DNA of 45,885 bases. Origin: Rhodospirillaceae bacterium (lineage in GTDB: Bacteria > Pseudomonadota > Alphaproteobacteria > GCA-2731375). Every line of letters begins with the position of its first letter. Positions within the stretch are counted from its first letter, which is position 1. This document shows, piece by piece, positions 8,670 through 17,322 of the stretch. A program made the translations under genes and the position numbers. The notes beneath the pieces are model-generated. The model had not been told where the DNA came from, did not search any database, and was given only the letters and a program-made list of their open reading frames with translations. The stretch is taken from NCBI GenBank assembly GCA_018660265.1, contig JABJKS010000105.1, positions 1 through 45,885 of the forward strand, written 5' to 3'.

Positions 8670-9317
8670 CTATTCCCGGGCGCCGGGTGCGGCAAGAACG
8701 CCGCGGGCTGCATTCATTTCGTATTCCCGCATAACCGCGCGCACATTAGGTGCTGCCTGAAGCAACAGTCCCACCAGCGGGTCATGGTCGTGGCCGCAGT
8801 CAAAGCAAAACCGCACCGCCACCGCTTCATCCGCCTTGGCATCCGCCAGTTTCACCATGGCATTGCGCAAAGCCCCGAGACGACGGTCGTTTTCGCCGTT
8901 TTCTAAGGCTAGATCATAGACCCCCTGCCCCGCGTTGACGGCATTGATGGTCAGTTCGGACTTTTTGTCCCACATGGACAGTGTTCGTGCGGTCGGCGTT
9001 GCATCCGGTTTTTCCTTGCAAGCCTGCAGGAACAGCCGGCGCACGGCCACAAGATGTTCCCCGCCGCAGACAAATTGCACGCTGTCTTCGACAGAACCAG
9101 GCACCATACCACCCAGCTTTACCATCGCGTCCAATAGGTAGGTGATGCGATCGGCTATGCCGTCGTATTTGGCAAAACTGCGGATGCGATAGCACCATAT
9201 GCCGTCACTTTCAGTGGCATAAAGGCCAATAGATACGTCACGGAAATACTTGTCGGTTGAGACCAACTCCACACGGACACCCAAATCTGCGAAAGGATCT
9301 GAAAAGGGGTCTGCCAT
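8670..9317 (-). CDS. Uncharacterised protein, first gene of the corrinoid operon
   Basis: 215 residues from the ATG at 9317, chosen because AGGAGG (9324-9329 on the complement) stands six bases upstream; an in-frame extension to 9377 has no such site. I do not recognise the family. No signal peptide or membrane segment is seen. Near residue 180 there is a compact Cys/His cluster, FCFDCGHDHDP (C-x2-C-x-H-x-H), which could bind a metal. The stop lies about 20 bases before the UroD-type methyltransferase start, so it is co-transcribed and probably works with the corrinoid system, for example as a substrate-side or assembly subunit. That role is inference from position alone. Confidence 0.7.
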   Translation of the reverse strand: MADPFSDPFADLGVRVELVSTDKYFRDVSIGLYATESDGIWCYRIRSFAKYDGIADRITYLLDAMVKLGGMVPGSVEDSVQFVCGGEHLVAVRRLFLQACKEKPDATPTARTLSMWDKKSELTINAVNAGQGVYDLALENGENDRRLGALRNAMVKLADAKADEAVAVRFCFDCGHDHDPLVGLLLQAAPNVRAVMREYEMNAARGVLAAPGARE

Positions 9318-9393
9318 GAACGTCCTCCTGCAAAAAAACATGGCCTCCGGAATGGAAGCTTGACGCAAAGGGGCCAAAAGAACAGAATTGGCC

Positions 9394-9410
9394 AGCTGGT
9401 CAGACCAATT
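9394..9410. promoter_or_regulatory. Predicted FadR-type GntR operator
   Basis: The sequence AGCTGGTCAGACCAATT contains the inverted repeat TGGT-N3-ACCA centred on 9402, close to the known FadR/PdhR operator pattern (TTGGT-N3-ACCAA). It lies between the divergent corrinoid operon (start 9317) and the GntR-family gene (start 9466), so the regulator could control both. Confidence 0.65.
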
Positions 9411-9465
9411 TTAAGCTAACTTGTTCGGCCCTGTAAACATGAAATAGAAGCCCTGAGCAAAAATC

Positions 9466-10212
9466 ATGGTCCAAAATGCTTTCCCATCCGGTCCCTATCA
9501 GCAGGTCAAACGGGCCACGGTGAGTGACGCCATCGTCGATCAATTACTGCACCTGATCACAACAGATGTTTTGAAGCCAGGCGAACGACTGCCCTCTGAG
9601 CGTGATTTGTGCAAACGGTTCGGGGTTGGCCGCACATCTGTGCGGGAGGCGCTGAAGCCTTTGATTGCCATGGGGGTTTTGGAAGGCCGGGTCGGTAGTG
9701 GCACCTATGTAGCGGCAGAGGCGGCGCAATTCAAAAAATCCCTTGAATGGGGCCTGTTGTCGAACCTGCACGGCCAGGACGATCTGGTGGAAACCCGGGC
9801 TATGTTGGAAACCAATGCCGCTCTGTGGGCAGCACTTCGGGCACAACCGGAAAACCTGGGCGCGATTGAAGCAACGGTCCACGGCATGGCGGAATTCATC
9901 GATGATCCGGCCCGTTTTCAGGAATTTGACGCCAATTTCCATTTTGAGATCGCCCGCGCCACCCAGAACAAGATCCTGTTTCGCCTGATTAATGTCATTC
10001 GCGGCCAGATCCAAACCTGGATCGGTGAACGCATGGCCTTGGCACCGAACCGGGTTGAGGCTCTGTCCCAGATTTCCCTTACCCAGCATCGGGCCATATT
10101 TGACGCTATAGCACGGAAAGACGGCGAAGCCGCACAAGCCGCCATGACCCATCACATCCAGACCGCGACAGATGATTTACGGGTTTCAGAGATAAGTAAA
10201 CTGTCACCGTAA
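9466..10212 (+). CDS. GntR-family transcriptional regulator, FadR/FCD subfamily
   Basis: 248 residues. The winged helix-turn-helix occupies about residues 15-83, with the diagnostic RLPSERDLCKRFGVGRTSVR stretch and the wing GRVGSGTYV. Residues 100-235 are an all-helical FCD ligand-binding domain. FadR-type regulators usually repress catabolic operons and are released by a small acid or pathway intermediate. It is divergent from the corrinoid methyl-transfer operon, and a matching TGGT-N3-ACCA palindrome lies between them, so it most likely controls that operon and itself. The effector cannot be read from the sequence. Its 3' end overlaps a decayed minus-strand frame by about 107 bases. Confidence 0.9.
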   Translation: MVQNAFPSGPYQQVKRATVSDAIVDQLLHLITTDVLKPGERLPSERDLCKRFGVGRTSVREALKPLIAMGVLEGRVGSGTYVAAEAAQFKKSLEWGLLSNLHGQDDLVETRAMLETNAALWAALRAQPENLGAIEATVHGMAEFIDDPARFQEFDANFHFEIARATQNKILFRLINVIRGQIQTWIGERMALAPNRVEALSQISLTQHRAIFDAIARKDGEAAQAAMTHHIQTATDDLRVSEISKLSP

Positions 10213-10477
10213 TCCCGTATTCGAACACTCCGTTACTGCCAGGAATTTCACGCTGATATACATTCGCATTCAACCCGGTCGCAGCGTCGTAATAACTGGA
10301 AAATTTGTAGGCTAAGCCCCTAACCGCTGGGTCCAGATCGTCGCCGGTAAGCGTCGTGGGATACTCCCAATCGGACAACTCTTCAATTTTCAATCTAGTG
10401 AATTCAGTTCCGTTATCCGCAAACTGATCATATGCATCTGCCGCCATCAAGGCGTAGTCTTGTAAGCTGATGGTCAT
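10106..10477 (-). pseudogene. Truncated N-terminus of a lipase/DUF2974-like protein
   Basis: A 123-codon frame. The first 88 or so residues look coding and resemble the N-terminus of large lipase-like proteins (MTISLQDYALMAADAYD, then SSYYDAATGLNANVYQ). The reading then runs into the antisense of the GntR gene and ends without any catalytic Gly-x-Ser-x-Gly motif. A good AGGAG ribosome site precedes the ATG, and it lies 20 bases after the lipoprotein gene on the same strand. I read it as a remnant cut at about 10214, where the GntR gene ends. It could instead be a short real protein; the family link is weak. Confidence 0.4.
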
Positions 10478-10496
10478 GGAACTGGTTCTCCTGTCC

Positions 10497-11912
10497 TTAG
10501 AACTTCATATCCGATTGATTGATGCGAAAGATGGTGCGACGCCTTTGGTCGTAGACGACGGAATGCCCCTTATCGACGAAAAAGAGCTCCCATTTCTTAC
10601 GCTCCTCCGTTAGCTTCCAGGCCTTCGGGCTAGCGTAAAAGGCGCGCGCTTTCGCAATTTTTTTCTCTTGGTTCTTGAACTGCACCAGGTAAGGTATGGT
10701 GCGGCCATCGAACACGAGGGTTCTGTTCCGGAAAAAGGACGGTTCGCGCCCATGGGCTTTGCGCGCCTTGTTGCGCGGGCGGAACAGAAACGAACCCTGT
10801 TGTTCAAACCGGGCGCTGCATACGCCAAATTTGCAATCCAGCGGAATCAAGTCGTCGGCCACCCTGAGCAACTTGGCACCAGGTCCGCCCAAGGTGGGGT
10901 CGCCTACGTCGGCCCGGTTTCTTTTAGTGTAAAGCAGCCCATGCCGCTCGCCTCGCTGGGGAATTCCCTTTCGGTAGGCGTTGAGCCATAATTGACTGCG
11001 CTGCCAAGTTCGGCCCTGCAGCTGTGTCATGGTTCTACGTGACCCTTTGGGTTTAAAGTCTTTTGGCGTAAATGTAGCCGCAGGAAGTTGCACCAATTCA
11101 TCGCCTGGGGGCAGGGCGTTGATGAAGGCGGCGATCAGGGGTGCTTGACGCCATTCCGCCTCATACATGGGGATCAAATAACGCCCATCATAGGCATGCT
11201 CGGCCCGTATTCTCCGGTATTCCAGACCCTGTGGATCAGTTTTTGGCTTCGGTATGGGGGGATAAAACTTGATCTTCCGATTGGCTTGAAAATCCCGTTC
11301 GATCCTCTGCTCGGCGGCAGCGTCCAGTGGATAGGGCCCCTGTTCGATAGCGAAGTTAAGGATCTTCAACCGCGCTTTAGGTTGGTCGTAATAGCCTTCC
11401 GAAGCGAAAATCTGCGCCACTTCAGGTCCTTGCCAATTATCTGTCCAGGCGACAAAGGGCAGGAAATTATCAGGTGGGCGGAGCATGTATTCGAAGTACC
11501 GCTCGCCATGAGGCTTCTTTGCGCCCTTAGGCAGTTCCCAAATATCCCGCCACAATTGGCAAGCTGACGGCACCCGAACGTGCAAGGCACCGCCACCTTT
11601 CAGTTTGCGGGAAATCCGGCTCAAACTAGGGCCGAAATTGATGCCGCGCCTTGGCCATGTACCGCGCGTGACCATGCGGGGACCGCACAATATCATATCG
11701 TCGAAGAGAACCCGTTCCCCCTCGAAGATCATTTCGCCCTTCAAAATGAAGGCGTGACGCCGCTTGTCGATCTCCGTCAACTGCTCTTTCGACAACGGCA
11801 CGGTCGACGGCGCTTGCGGGAAGGCACAGCCGCCAATCCCCAAAAGCAGCAACCCACAGACCATCCGCATGATACCGCGTGAAATTTCAGGGCCTGATAT
11901 GGCGATGCTCAT
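10497..11912 (-). CDS. Predicted lipoprotein of unknown function
   Basis: 471 residues. The start has a hydrophobic signal segment (VCGLLLLGIGGC) ending in a lipobox, so Cys29 should be lipid-modified and the protein anchored in a membrane, probably the outer one. ATG 11912 is kept because GAGGG lies about nine bases upstream; an ATG at residue 15 gives a shorter signal peptide but no ribosome site. The rest is rich in Arg, Lys, Pro and aromatic residues, with no recognised catalytic motif; the PPIPKPKTDPQG stretch suggests a surface loop. The gene is followed on the same strand by the truncated lipase-like fragment. I do not recognise the family. Confidence 0.7.
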   Translation of the reverse strand: MSIAISGPEISRGIMRMVCGLLLLGIGGCAFPQAPSTVPLSKEQLTEIDKRRHAFILKGEMIFEGERVLFDDMILCGPRMVTRGTWPRRGINFGPSLSRISRKLKGGGALHVRVPSACQLWRDIWELPKGAKKPHGERYFEYMLRPPDNFLPFVAWTDNWQGPEVAQIFASEGYYDQPKARLKILNFAIEQGPYPLDAAAEQRIERDFQANRKIKFYPPIPKPKTDPQGLEYRRIRAEHAYDGRYLIPMYEAEWRQAPLIAAFINALPPGDELVQLPAATFTPKDFKPKGSRRTMTQLQGRTWQRSQLWLNAYRKGIPQRGERHGLLYTKRNRADVGDPTLGGPGAKLLRVADDLIPLDCKFGVCSARFEQQGSFLFRPRNKARKAHGREPSFFRNRTLVFDGRTIPYLVQFKNQEKKIAKARAFYASPKAWKLTEERKKWELFFVDKGHSVVYDQRRRTIFRINQSDMKF

Positions 11913-12228
11913 CTATAACGCCCTCATCCCGTCCACACTTCGTCCCCATTCGCAACGCCAGTATTGTCAATTCCGATGCGGACCATCAGGCTTTCTCCAG
12001 CCTCATCCGACAGATGGGTCCAAGTCGCAAAGGCAGCGGGGCGGTTTTCATGACGCCACATTCATCTCACTCACCAATTAACATTCCAAACGCAGTCATG
12101 GTTGGTTAATTTGAGTTAGGCCGCAAGTAAAATCGTAAAAGTTGCTGCCAGATCCGCAGCTTATTGCGTTTAGCGTCCTGAAATGCGAGGTCGAACCCGG
12201 CGAAAACCGACCAGTTTCTGATATTTGG
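11913..12228. other. Intergenic region between aminopeptidase P and the lipoprotein gene
   Basis: 316 bases without a convincing gene; short open frames here have no ribosome site or recognisable protein. On the minus strand a weak hairpin (GCTGC/GCAGC, 12144-12160, 7-base loop) followed by AACTTTTACG could end the aminopeptidase transcript. The remainder should hold the promoter of the lipoprotein gene, but no clear -35/-10 pair stands out. Confidence 0.45.
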
Positions 12229-14037
12229 TCAAATTGGCCGGGTCGCCTCATCCAGCCATTCACGGGTGGGGTCGTCTACTTTCGGGGACAGGGCGTCATA
12301 GACCCGTTGATGATAGCCATTCAGCCAGGTCTTTTCCGGTTCCGTCAATAGTTCGATCATCATGGCATTGCGGTCTATGGGGGCGAGCGTCAGGGTTTCG
12401 AATTCCAGCATTTTGCGTTCGCCGCCCGGGATCTCCTCTCCCACCTCCCGCACCGCCAACAGATTTTCTATGCGAATGCCGTAGGCCCCGGTTTTGTAGT
12501 ATCCAGGCTCGTTCGAGACCACCATGCCAGGGCGAAGATCCTGGGTTTGCTGCCGTTTCGATATGGAATGAGGCCCCTCGTGGACGTTGAGGTAACTGCC
12601 CACCCCGTGGCCCGTACCATGATCGAAATCCAGCCCCGCCTGCCACAAAGCGTGGCGGGCCAGCACATCGAGCTGCGCCCCCGTGGTCCCGGTGGGAAAG
12701 CGCGTGGTGGCGATAGCGATATGGCCTTTCAGGACCCGGGTAAAGCGGTCCCGCATCTCGTCACTGGGCTGACCAATCGCAATTGTTCGGGTGACGTCAG
12801 TGGTACCATCGAGATATTGCGCACCTGAATCCACCAAATAGAACTCACCCGGCCGCAAGACCCGGTTACTGCTTTCCGTGACCCGGTAATGCACAATGGC
12901 GCCATTGGCCCCTGAACCGGTGATCGTGGGGAAGCTGAGATCCCGGAAATGATCGCCGTCGTGGCGGTATGCCTCCAACTGCGCCTCAGCCGCCATTTCG
13001 TCCAACTCTCCCTGGGGGGCGAAAACCTCCAACCAATGGAGGAATTTCGCCAGGGCGACGCCGTCACGGGCATGCGAGGTCCGCGCACCCGCCAGCTCAA
13101 CATCGTTCTTGATGGCTTTTGGCAGTTGGCAGGGGTCGGGCGCCGGGTTAATCGTTGCGCCCGCTGCGCCCAGACGTTCAAACACCCAGGCTGCTGTGCC
13201 GCCAGGGTCCACCTGGACCACCTTGTCGGACAGGGCATCCAGGGCGGATGCGAATTTGTCGGGGGGCTGAATGGAAACTTCATTGCCCAAATGGTCGCCC
13301 AACCCCCTGCCCCGCTTGGCGTCATCAAGGAACAGATCAACCCGGCCGTCCCCCTTAGTATCATTGTGCAGAATGGCCAAAGACAGCGGCAGGGGAGAAT
13401 GCGAGACATCGCCACCGCGAATATTCAACAGCCAGGCAATGGAATCAGGCGCGGTGATCACCACCGCATCGCGTCCGGCCTCTGTCAGATCACGCGACAG
13501 TTGAGCCCGTTTTTCTGCCGATGTTACACCCGCAAAGGCGATGTCATGGGGCACCACCAGGGCCATGGGTGCATCCGGTTGATCCTGCCATACCTTATCG
13601 AGGGGGTTTTCGCTTACGGCAACTAACTCAGCCCCCGCCGCCGCCGCCCCCTTGCGGAACCGGCCAACGCCGTCTTGGGTAAACAACCAGCTATCAAAGC
13701 CTAGTTTGTCCCCTGATTTCAGGTTTTTGGCAATCCAATCGGGGGGCGGTGTTTCGGCAATATGCAGGCAGTCATAAAGCTCTCCATCCACCTGTTCGGC
13801 AATCTGCAAGGTATAGCGACCATCTGTGAAGGCGGCGGCCCGGTCCGCCAAGACCACGACCATGCCGGCGGAGCCTGTAAAGCCCGTCAGCCAGGTAATA
13901 CGCTGGGCCTGGGGCGGGACATATTCGTTCTGATATTGGTCCGCCATGGGCACGACAAAACCATCCAGCCCTTGCGCCGCCATCTCTGCCCGCAAGCTGG
14001 CCAGACGTCCAGCCCAATTTTCACCACCACTTTGCAT
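12229..14037 (-). CDS. Aminopeptidase P family protein (Xaa-Pro aminopeptidase, M24B)
   Basis: 602 residues from the ATG at 14037 (a TTG nine codons upstream is possible). This is the long three-domain, cytosolic form of aminopeptidase P, which removes an N-terminal residue preceding proline. Two creatinase-like N-terminal domains (about 1-300) precede the M24 pita-bread domain. The dinuclear metal ligands are present: the two Asp of LVDSGAQYLDGTTDVTRTI, His in GTGHGVGSYLNVHEGP, Glu in NEPGYYKTGAYGIRIEN and the final Glu in that stretch. The C-terminal tail after IDRNAMMIELL is typical of the alphaproteobacterial and eukaryotic APP1 group. It stands alone and is probably a housekeeping peptidase. 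Confidence 0.93.
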   Translation of the reverse strand: MQSGGENWAGRLASLRAEMAAQGLDGFVVPMADQYQNEYVPPQAQRITWLTGFTGSAGMVVVLADRAAAFTDGRYTLQIAEQVDGELYDCLHIAETPPPDWIAKNLKSGDKLGFDSWLFTQDGVGRFRKGAAAAGAELVAVSENPLDKVWQDQPDAPMALVVPHDIAFAGVTSAEKRAQLSRDLTEAGRDAVVITAPDSIAWLLNIRGGDVSHSPLPLSLAILHNDTKGDGRVDLFLDDAKRGRGLGDHLGNEVSIQPPDKFASALDALSDKVVQVDPGGTAAWVFERLGAAGATINPAPDPCQLPKAIKNDVELAGARTSHARDGVALAKFLHWLEVFAPQGELDEMAAEAQLEAYRHDGDHFRDLSFPTITGSGANGAIVHYRVTESSNRVLRPGEFYLVDSGAQYLDGTTDVTRTIAIGQPSDEMRDRFTRVLKGHIAIATTRFPTGTTGAQLDVLARHALWQAGLDFDHGTGHGVGSYLNVHEGPHSISKRQQTQDLRPGMVVSNEPGYYKTGAYGIRIENLLAVREVGEEIPGGERKMLEFETLTLAPIDRNAMMIELLTEPEKTWLNGYHQRVYDALSPKVDDPTREWLDEATRPI

Positions 14038-14294
14038 CTTCACGCCCCAACTTTTGCGCCCCAAAACGAGACCCGATTATGCCGTGGCGGAGTAAGGCTT
14101 GGCAACGTGGCAATCGAAATCATGAGCCATGCCTTAAACGCAATGCTGCAATGCAATATTAACAATCAAATAATCCAAGCAAGATATTGGTTTTGTTAAT
14201 AAATAGGTTATATGCAGTGCACAATAAAAATATCAGTACGGGCACGGACATGGGGTTCCTGCAAGACCCGTGTAGACAAAAGTAAGGACATGAC

Positions 14295-14588
14295 ATGAGC
14301 TTTCACAAGCAAATCGAACAACAACTGGCCCAGGATTTCTCTACCAAAGGAGAGACCATCCTGGTCGACTATCAAGATGCCGTCTTTTATGGCCGGCGTC
14401 TGCAGGCTGCTGAAATGAGCCGCCTGTTCGGGCTGGCCTTTCACGGCATCGTCAATGGTGTGACGGGATTTTTCAAATCCTTCAATAACGCCCCGATCGC
14501 CACCGTGGATAACCATATCCGGCAGGACATCGGCCTGCGGCCAACCAATGTCGGTGCCGCCGGCACAGAGGGTCGCGGTTATATGTAA
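14295..14588 (+). CDS. Small conserved-looking hypothetical protein
   Basis: 97 residues. ATG 14295 is preceded by AAGGA at a fitting distance; a closer ATG at 14289 is out of frame and stops at once. The protein is soluble and mostly helical in character, with LQAAEMSRLFGLAFHGIVNGVTGFFKSF in its middle and a glycine-rich end; no signal peptide is seen. I do not recognise a named family. A strong terminator follows, so it forms a single-gene unit, which supports it being a real, independently expressed gene. The 230 bases before it, divergent from aminopeptidase P, must hold its promoter. Confidence 0.65.
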   Translation: MSFHKQIEQQLAQDFSTKGETILVDYQDAVFYGRRLQAAEMSRLFGLAFHGIVNGVTGFFKSFNNAPIATVDNHIRQDIGLRPTNVGAAGTEGRGYM

Positions 14589-14622
14589 CAGGCGTACCAA
14601 ACGTCCGAATTTCGAATGGAAG

Positions 14623-14654
14623 GGCCCGCGCCATCATTGGTGCGGGCCTTTTTT
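14623..14654 (+). terminator. Rho-independent terminator after the 97-residue protein gene
   Basis: An 11-bp stem (GGCCCGCGCCA at 14623-14633 pairing with 14638-14648, one G-T pair) with a TCAT loop is followed by six T. This is the clearest terminator in the window. Confidence 0.9.
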
Positions 14655-14678
14655 CTTGGTTAACCCATTCTTAAAGTG

Positions 14679-14709
14679 TTGACGGGTTTGTGCGGTTATG
14701 TGATACAAT
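14679..14709 (+). promoter_or_regulatory. Possible sigma-70-type promoter for the PEP-CTERM gene
   Basis: TTGACG at 14679-14684 and TACAAT at 14704-14709 match the -35 and -10 consensus well but with a long 19-base spacer. They lie just after a terminator and about 150-170 bases before the coding frame of the PEP-CTERM protein. Confidence 0.35.
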
Positions 14710-14881
14710 TGGATATACTGATTCCATGCCCAGTTTTTTACCATTACTTTGGTACAGATTGGATTGGCAGGAATGAATATGGCGTTGAGGGCACATCGAA
14801 TGACGTCACTGGATTAACGGCGATCTTATTATTGGATCGTCTGATTATAATAGTGAGGATAATACCATCAGTGCCCAGTTT

Positions 14882-15568
14882 TTGACGACGGTCGTCGCCA
14901 GCTTTGTATTCGGCTGCTTTAGCTTAACCAGCGCATCTGCAACAATCGTTAAGGTAGAGTTCGAATCTACCCTGGATATTATTGGGCAGGACGCGATATT
15001 TGGCGTTAATCCCGGAAGCAGTGGGACATTGCTTGTCTCATTCGATCTAGACACCGATGGCGCGACAATTCATACCGCCGGCACCTCAACATCATTGGGT
15101 AACCTTAGCAGCGATTTTTACGGTTTCTCAATCGCCTCAATATCGAATTTATCGGCGAATTTTGGCTCCAAATCCTGGGATATCGGCGACGTCACCTCAA
15201 TCAGCTATCGGCGCGGTCTCACGGCAGACGTATTTTTCGATACCGCACCTGTCGTCGGTGCAACGACGAATTTGCACATGTATCTGGCGGACGGCCTTCA
15301 CGAAGCCTATTTGGGCGGCGCGACGGCGACCGCGTCCGGCCTTGAACTAAAAAGCGAAGGCCAGGTTTTCGGCGATCCCTGGTACAGCTATGCCTTCGGC
15401 GCGCCAGCCCAAGTGACGATTTCAGACATATTGCCAACTGACGGGTCCCCCGGGCCGGGACTATTATCAGCCACTGTTCCAGTACCTGCCGGACTGCCGC
15501 TGTTCGTAACGGCCCTAGCCGGGTTAGGGTTTGCCCGTTATCGGAAGCGTCGGGTTTTAAACATCTGA
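14882..15568 (+). CDS. PEP-CTERM/VPLPA-type exported protein
   Basis: 228 residues as read from TTG 14882. It has a signal-peptide core (ASFVFGCFSLTSASA), a beta-rich Ser/Thr/Gly middle without known catalytic motifs, and a C-terminal VPVPAGLPLF motif, hydrophobic segment and RYRKRR basic end, as expected for exosortase-sorted surface proteins. The start is a problem. TTG 14882 has no ribosome site and gives a signal peptide without a basic N-region. A GTG at 14853 in another frame would add MRIIPSVPSF, a good N-region, if one more T stood in the T5 run at 14879-14883. A frameshift, natural or from sequencing, is therefore possible. A terminator follows. Confidence 0.7.
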   Translation: MTTVVASFVFGCFSLTSASATIVKVEFESTLDIIGQDAIFGVNPGSSGTLLVSFDLDTDGATIHTAGTSTSLGNLSSDFYGFSIASISNLSANFGSKSWDIGDVTSISYRRGLTADVFFDTAPVVGATTNLHMYLADGLHEAYLGGATATASGLELKSEGQVFGDPWYSYAFGAPAQVTISDILPTDGSPGPGLLSATVPVPAGLPLFVTALAGLGFARYRKRRVLNI

Positions 15569-15593
15569 GCAGGAAATGCGATACTGAAATTCC

Positions 15594-15625
15594 AAAACGG
15601 CGGTCACTCAAGACCGCCGTTTTTG
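15594..15625 (+). terminator. Rho-independent terminator after the PEP-CTERM gene
   Basis: A perfect 12-bp stem (AAAACGGCGGTC at 15594-15605 and its complement at 15612-15623) with a six-base loop, flanked by A and T runs. It lies 25 bases after the stop codon. Confidence 0.88.
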
Positions 15626-15712
15626 TATTGATTGAGCGCCACCAACCATAGACCCACCGACGTCAACGTCGTACCCTGTGGAAAATCTAGTTGTTCCTGG
15701 GAGGGGTAGGTC

Positions 15713-17305
15713 ATGGAATACGATTATATTATTGTGGGTGCGGGTTCTGCGGGCTGTGTCATGGCCAATCGGTTGAGTGCCGATGGCAAGCATAAGGTAT
15801 TGGTGCTCGAAGCCGGCAAGAAGAGTAATTTTTGGACGCAGTTTCCGATCTCCTTTGCCCTGCTGTTGGATGATCCCAAAGCCAATTGGCGCTTTCGCTC
15901 GGAGCCTGAAGAGGGCACCGCAAACCGCGTCATTCCAGTGCCGCGCGGCAAGGTTTTGGGCGGCTCGTCTGCCATCAACGGGCTGGTCTACGTGCGCGGG
16001 CAACCGCTGGATTATGATACCTGGGCCCAACAGGGCAACCGGGGCTGGGACTTTGACACGGTCAAAACCTACTTCCGCAAGCTGGAGGATTTCGAAGGTG
16101 GGGACGACGGCATCCGTGGTGAAGGCGGGCCGATCCATGTTTCTGAATGCAAGGATGAAAGCCCGCTGTATGACGCCTGGATAAAAGCCGGGGCCGAGAT
16201 TGGGGTGCCGTTTAATCCTGATTACAATGGTGCCACCCAGGAAGGCATGTGCAAGACCCAGACCACCATTCGTAACGGCAAGCGCGCCTCAGCTGCTGCC
16301 GGTTATTTGAAACCTGCCATGAGCCGCCCGAATTTACGGGTTGAGGCGGAAGTGCTGGTGGAGCGGGTTTTGCTGGAGGGCAAACGCGCGGTCGGTGTTG
16401 AATACAGCCAGGGCGGCCAGCGGCAACAGGCCAAGGCCCGGGCGGAGGTGATCCTGTGCGCCGGTTCCATAAAATCCCCCCAGATATTGGAGCTGTCGGG
16501 CATCGGCCAGGGCCAGCGCCTAAAGGACCTTGGGATAGAGGTGAAGCATGATCTGTGGGGCGTGGGTGAGAACCTGCGTGACCATGTGGCCCCCCGCATG
16601 AAATGGAAAGTGACCCAACAACAGGCGACCTATAATGGCAAGGTCAATGGCCTGGGGTTGGGCTGGCAGGCCTTGCGTTATGCGTTTAATCGGCAGGGGT
16701 TTTTGGGCATGCCGTCCGCGCCCATGCTGGCCTTTATGCGTACGCGGGAAGAATTGGAGAGCCCGGATATCCAGTTGCACCTGGTGCCCTTCCGCTATGA
16801 CGATCCCAACAAGCGCTACTTAGGCAAAGAACCGGGCATGATCGCCACGATTTATCAGTGCCGCCCCGACAGCATCGGCCATATTCACGCCAAAACCGCC
16901 AACCCGGAGGACTATCCAGCCATCAATTTCAACTTTCTGGACGCCGAAACCGATCAACGGTGCATCCTGGATGGCGCTCAAAAGGTTCGCGATCTGATGA
17001 ACGCCGCCGCCCTGGATGCCTATCGCGGGGTGGAGGAAGCGCCCGGCGAACAGGTCCAGGGTGATGATGCCATGCTGGATTGGATCCGACGCACGGCGGA
17101 AACCACCTATCACCCCACGGGCACCTGCCGCATGGGCACGCCGGATCGCAATGTGGTGGACGAACGATTGAAGGTCCACGGCATTGATGGCCTGCGGGTG
17201 GTCGATGGCTCCATCATGCCGACGCTAGTTTCTGGCAACACCAACGCGGCCTGCCTGATGATCGGCGAAAAAGGCGCCGCCATGATATTGGAGGATGCGG
17301 CCTAA
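15713..17305 (+). CDS. GMC-family FAD-dependent alcohol/choline dehydrogenase-like protein
   Basis: 530 residues, full length for glucose-methanol-choline oxidoreductases. The FAD-binding motif GAGSAGCV is at 9-16, the GMC signature [20 protein letters not shown] follows near 77-96, and the catalytic His467 ([10 protein letters not shown]) and Asn511 (VSGNTNA) are both present. The family oxidises primary alcohols, choline or polyols; the signature alone does not decide between BetA and AlkJ-type enzymes. No betaine aldehyde dehydrogenase or BetI-type regulator is adjacent, so a choline role is not supported by context. GGAGGGG stands seven bases before the ATG. The gene ends at a dispersed palindrome shared with the convergent methyltransferase gene. 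Confidence 0.9.
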   Translation: MEYDYIIVGAGSAGCVMANRLSADGKHKVLVLEAGKKSNFWTQFPISFALLLDDPKANWRFRSEPEEGTANRVIPVPRGKVLGGSSAINGLVYVRGQPLDYDTWAQQGNRGWDFDTVKTYFRKLEDFEGGDDGIRGEGGPIHVSECKDESPLYDAWIKAGAEIGVPFNPDYNGATQEGMCKTQTTIRNGKRASAAAGYLKPAMSRPNLRVEAEVLVERVLLEGKRAVGVEYSQGGQRQQAKARAEVILCAGSIKSPQILELSGIGQGQRLKDLGIEVKHDLWGVGENLRDHVAPRMKWKVTQQQATYNGKVNGLGLGWQALRYAFNRQGFLGMPSAPMLAFMRTREELESPDIQLHLVPFRYDDPNKRYLGKEPGMIATIYQCRPDSIGHIHAKTANPEDYPAINFNFLDAETDQRCILDGAQKVRDLMNAAALDAYRGVEEAPGEQVQGDDAMLDWIRRTAETTYHPTGTCRMGTPDRNVVDERLKVHGIDGLRVVDGSIMPTLVSGNTNAACLMIGEKGAAMILEDAA

Positions 17306-17322
17306 AATCGATTATTCATGTC

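Noticed and set aside
12949-13626. Long open frames opposite the aminopeptidase P gene (e.g. 225 codons plus strand)
   Set aside because: Fully antisense to a well-supported M24 peptidase, without ribosome site or recognisable protein; open only because of GC-rich codon bias.
15713-17305. Specific assignment as choline dehydrogenase BetA
   Set aside because: GMC motifs fit but there is no betaine aldehyde dehydrogenase, BetI or transporter nearby; only the family can be claimed.
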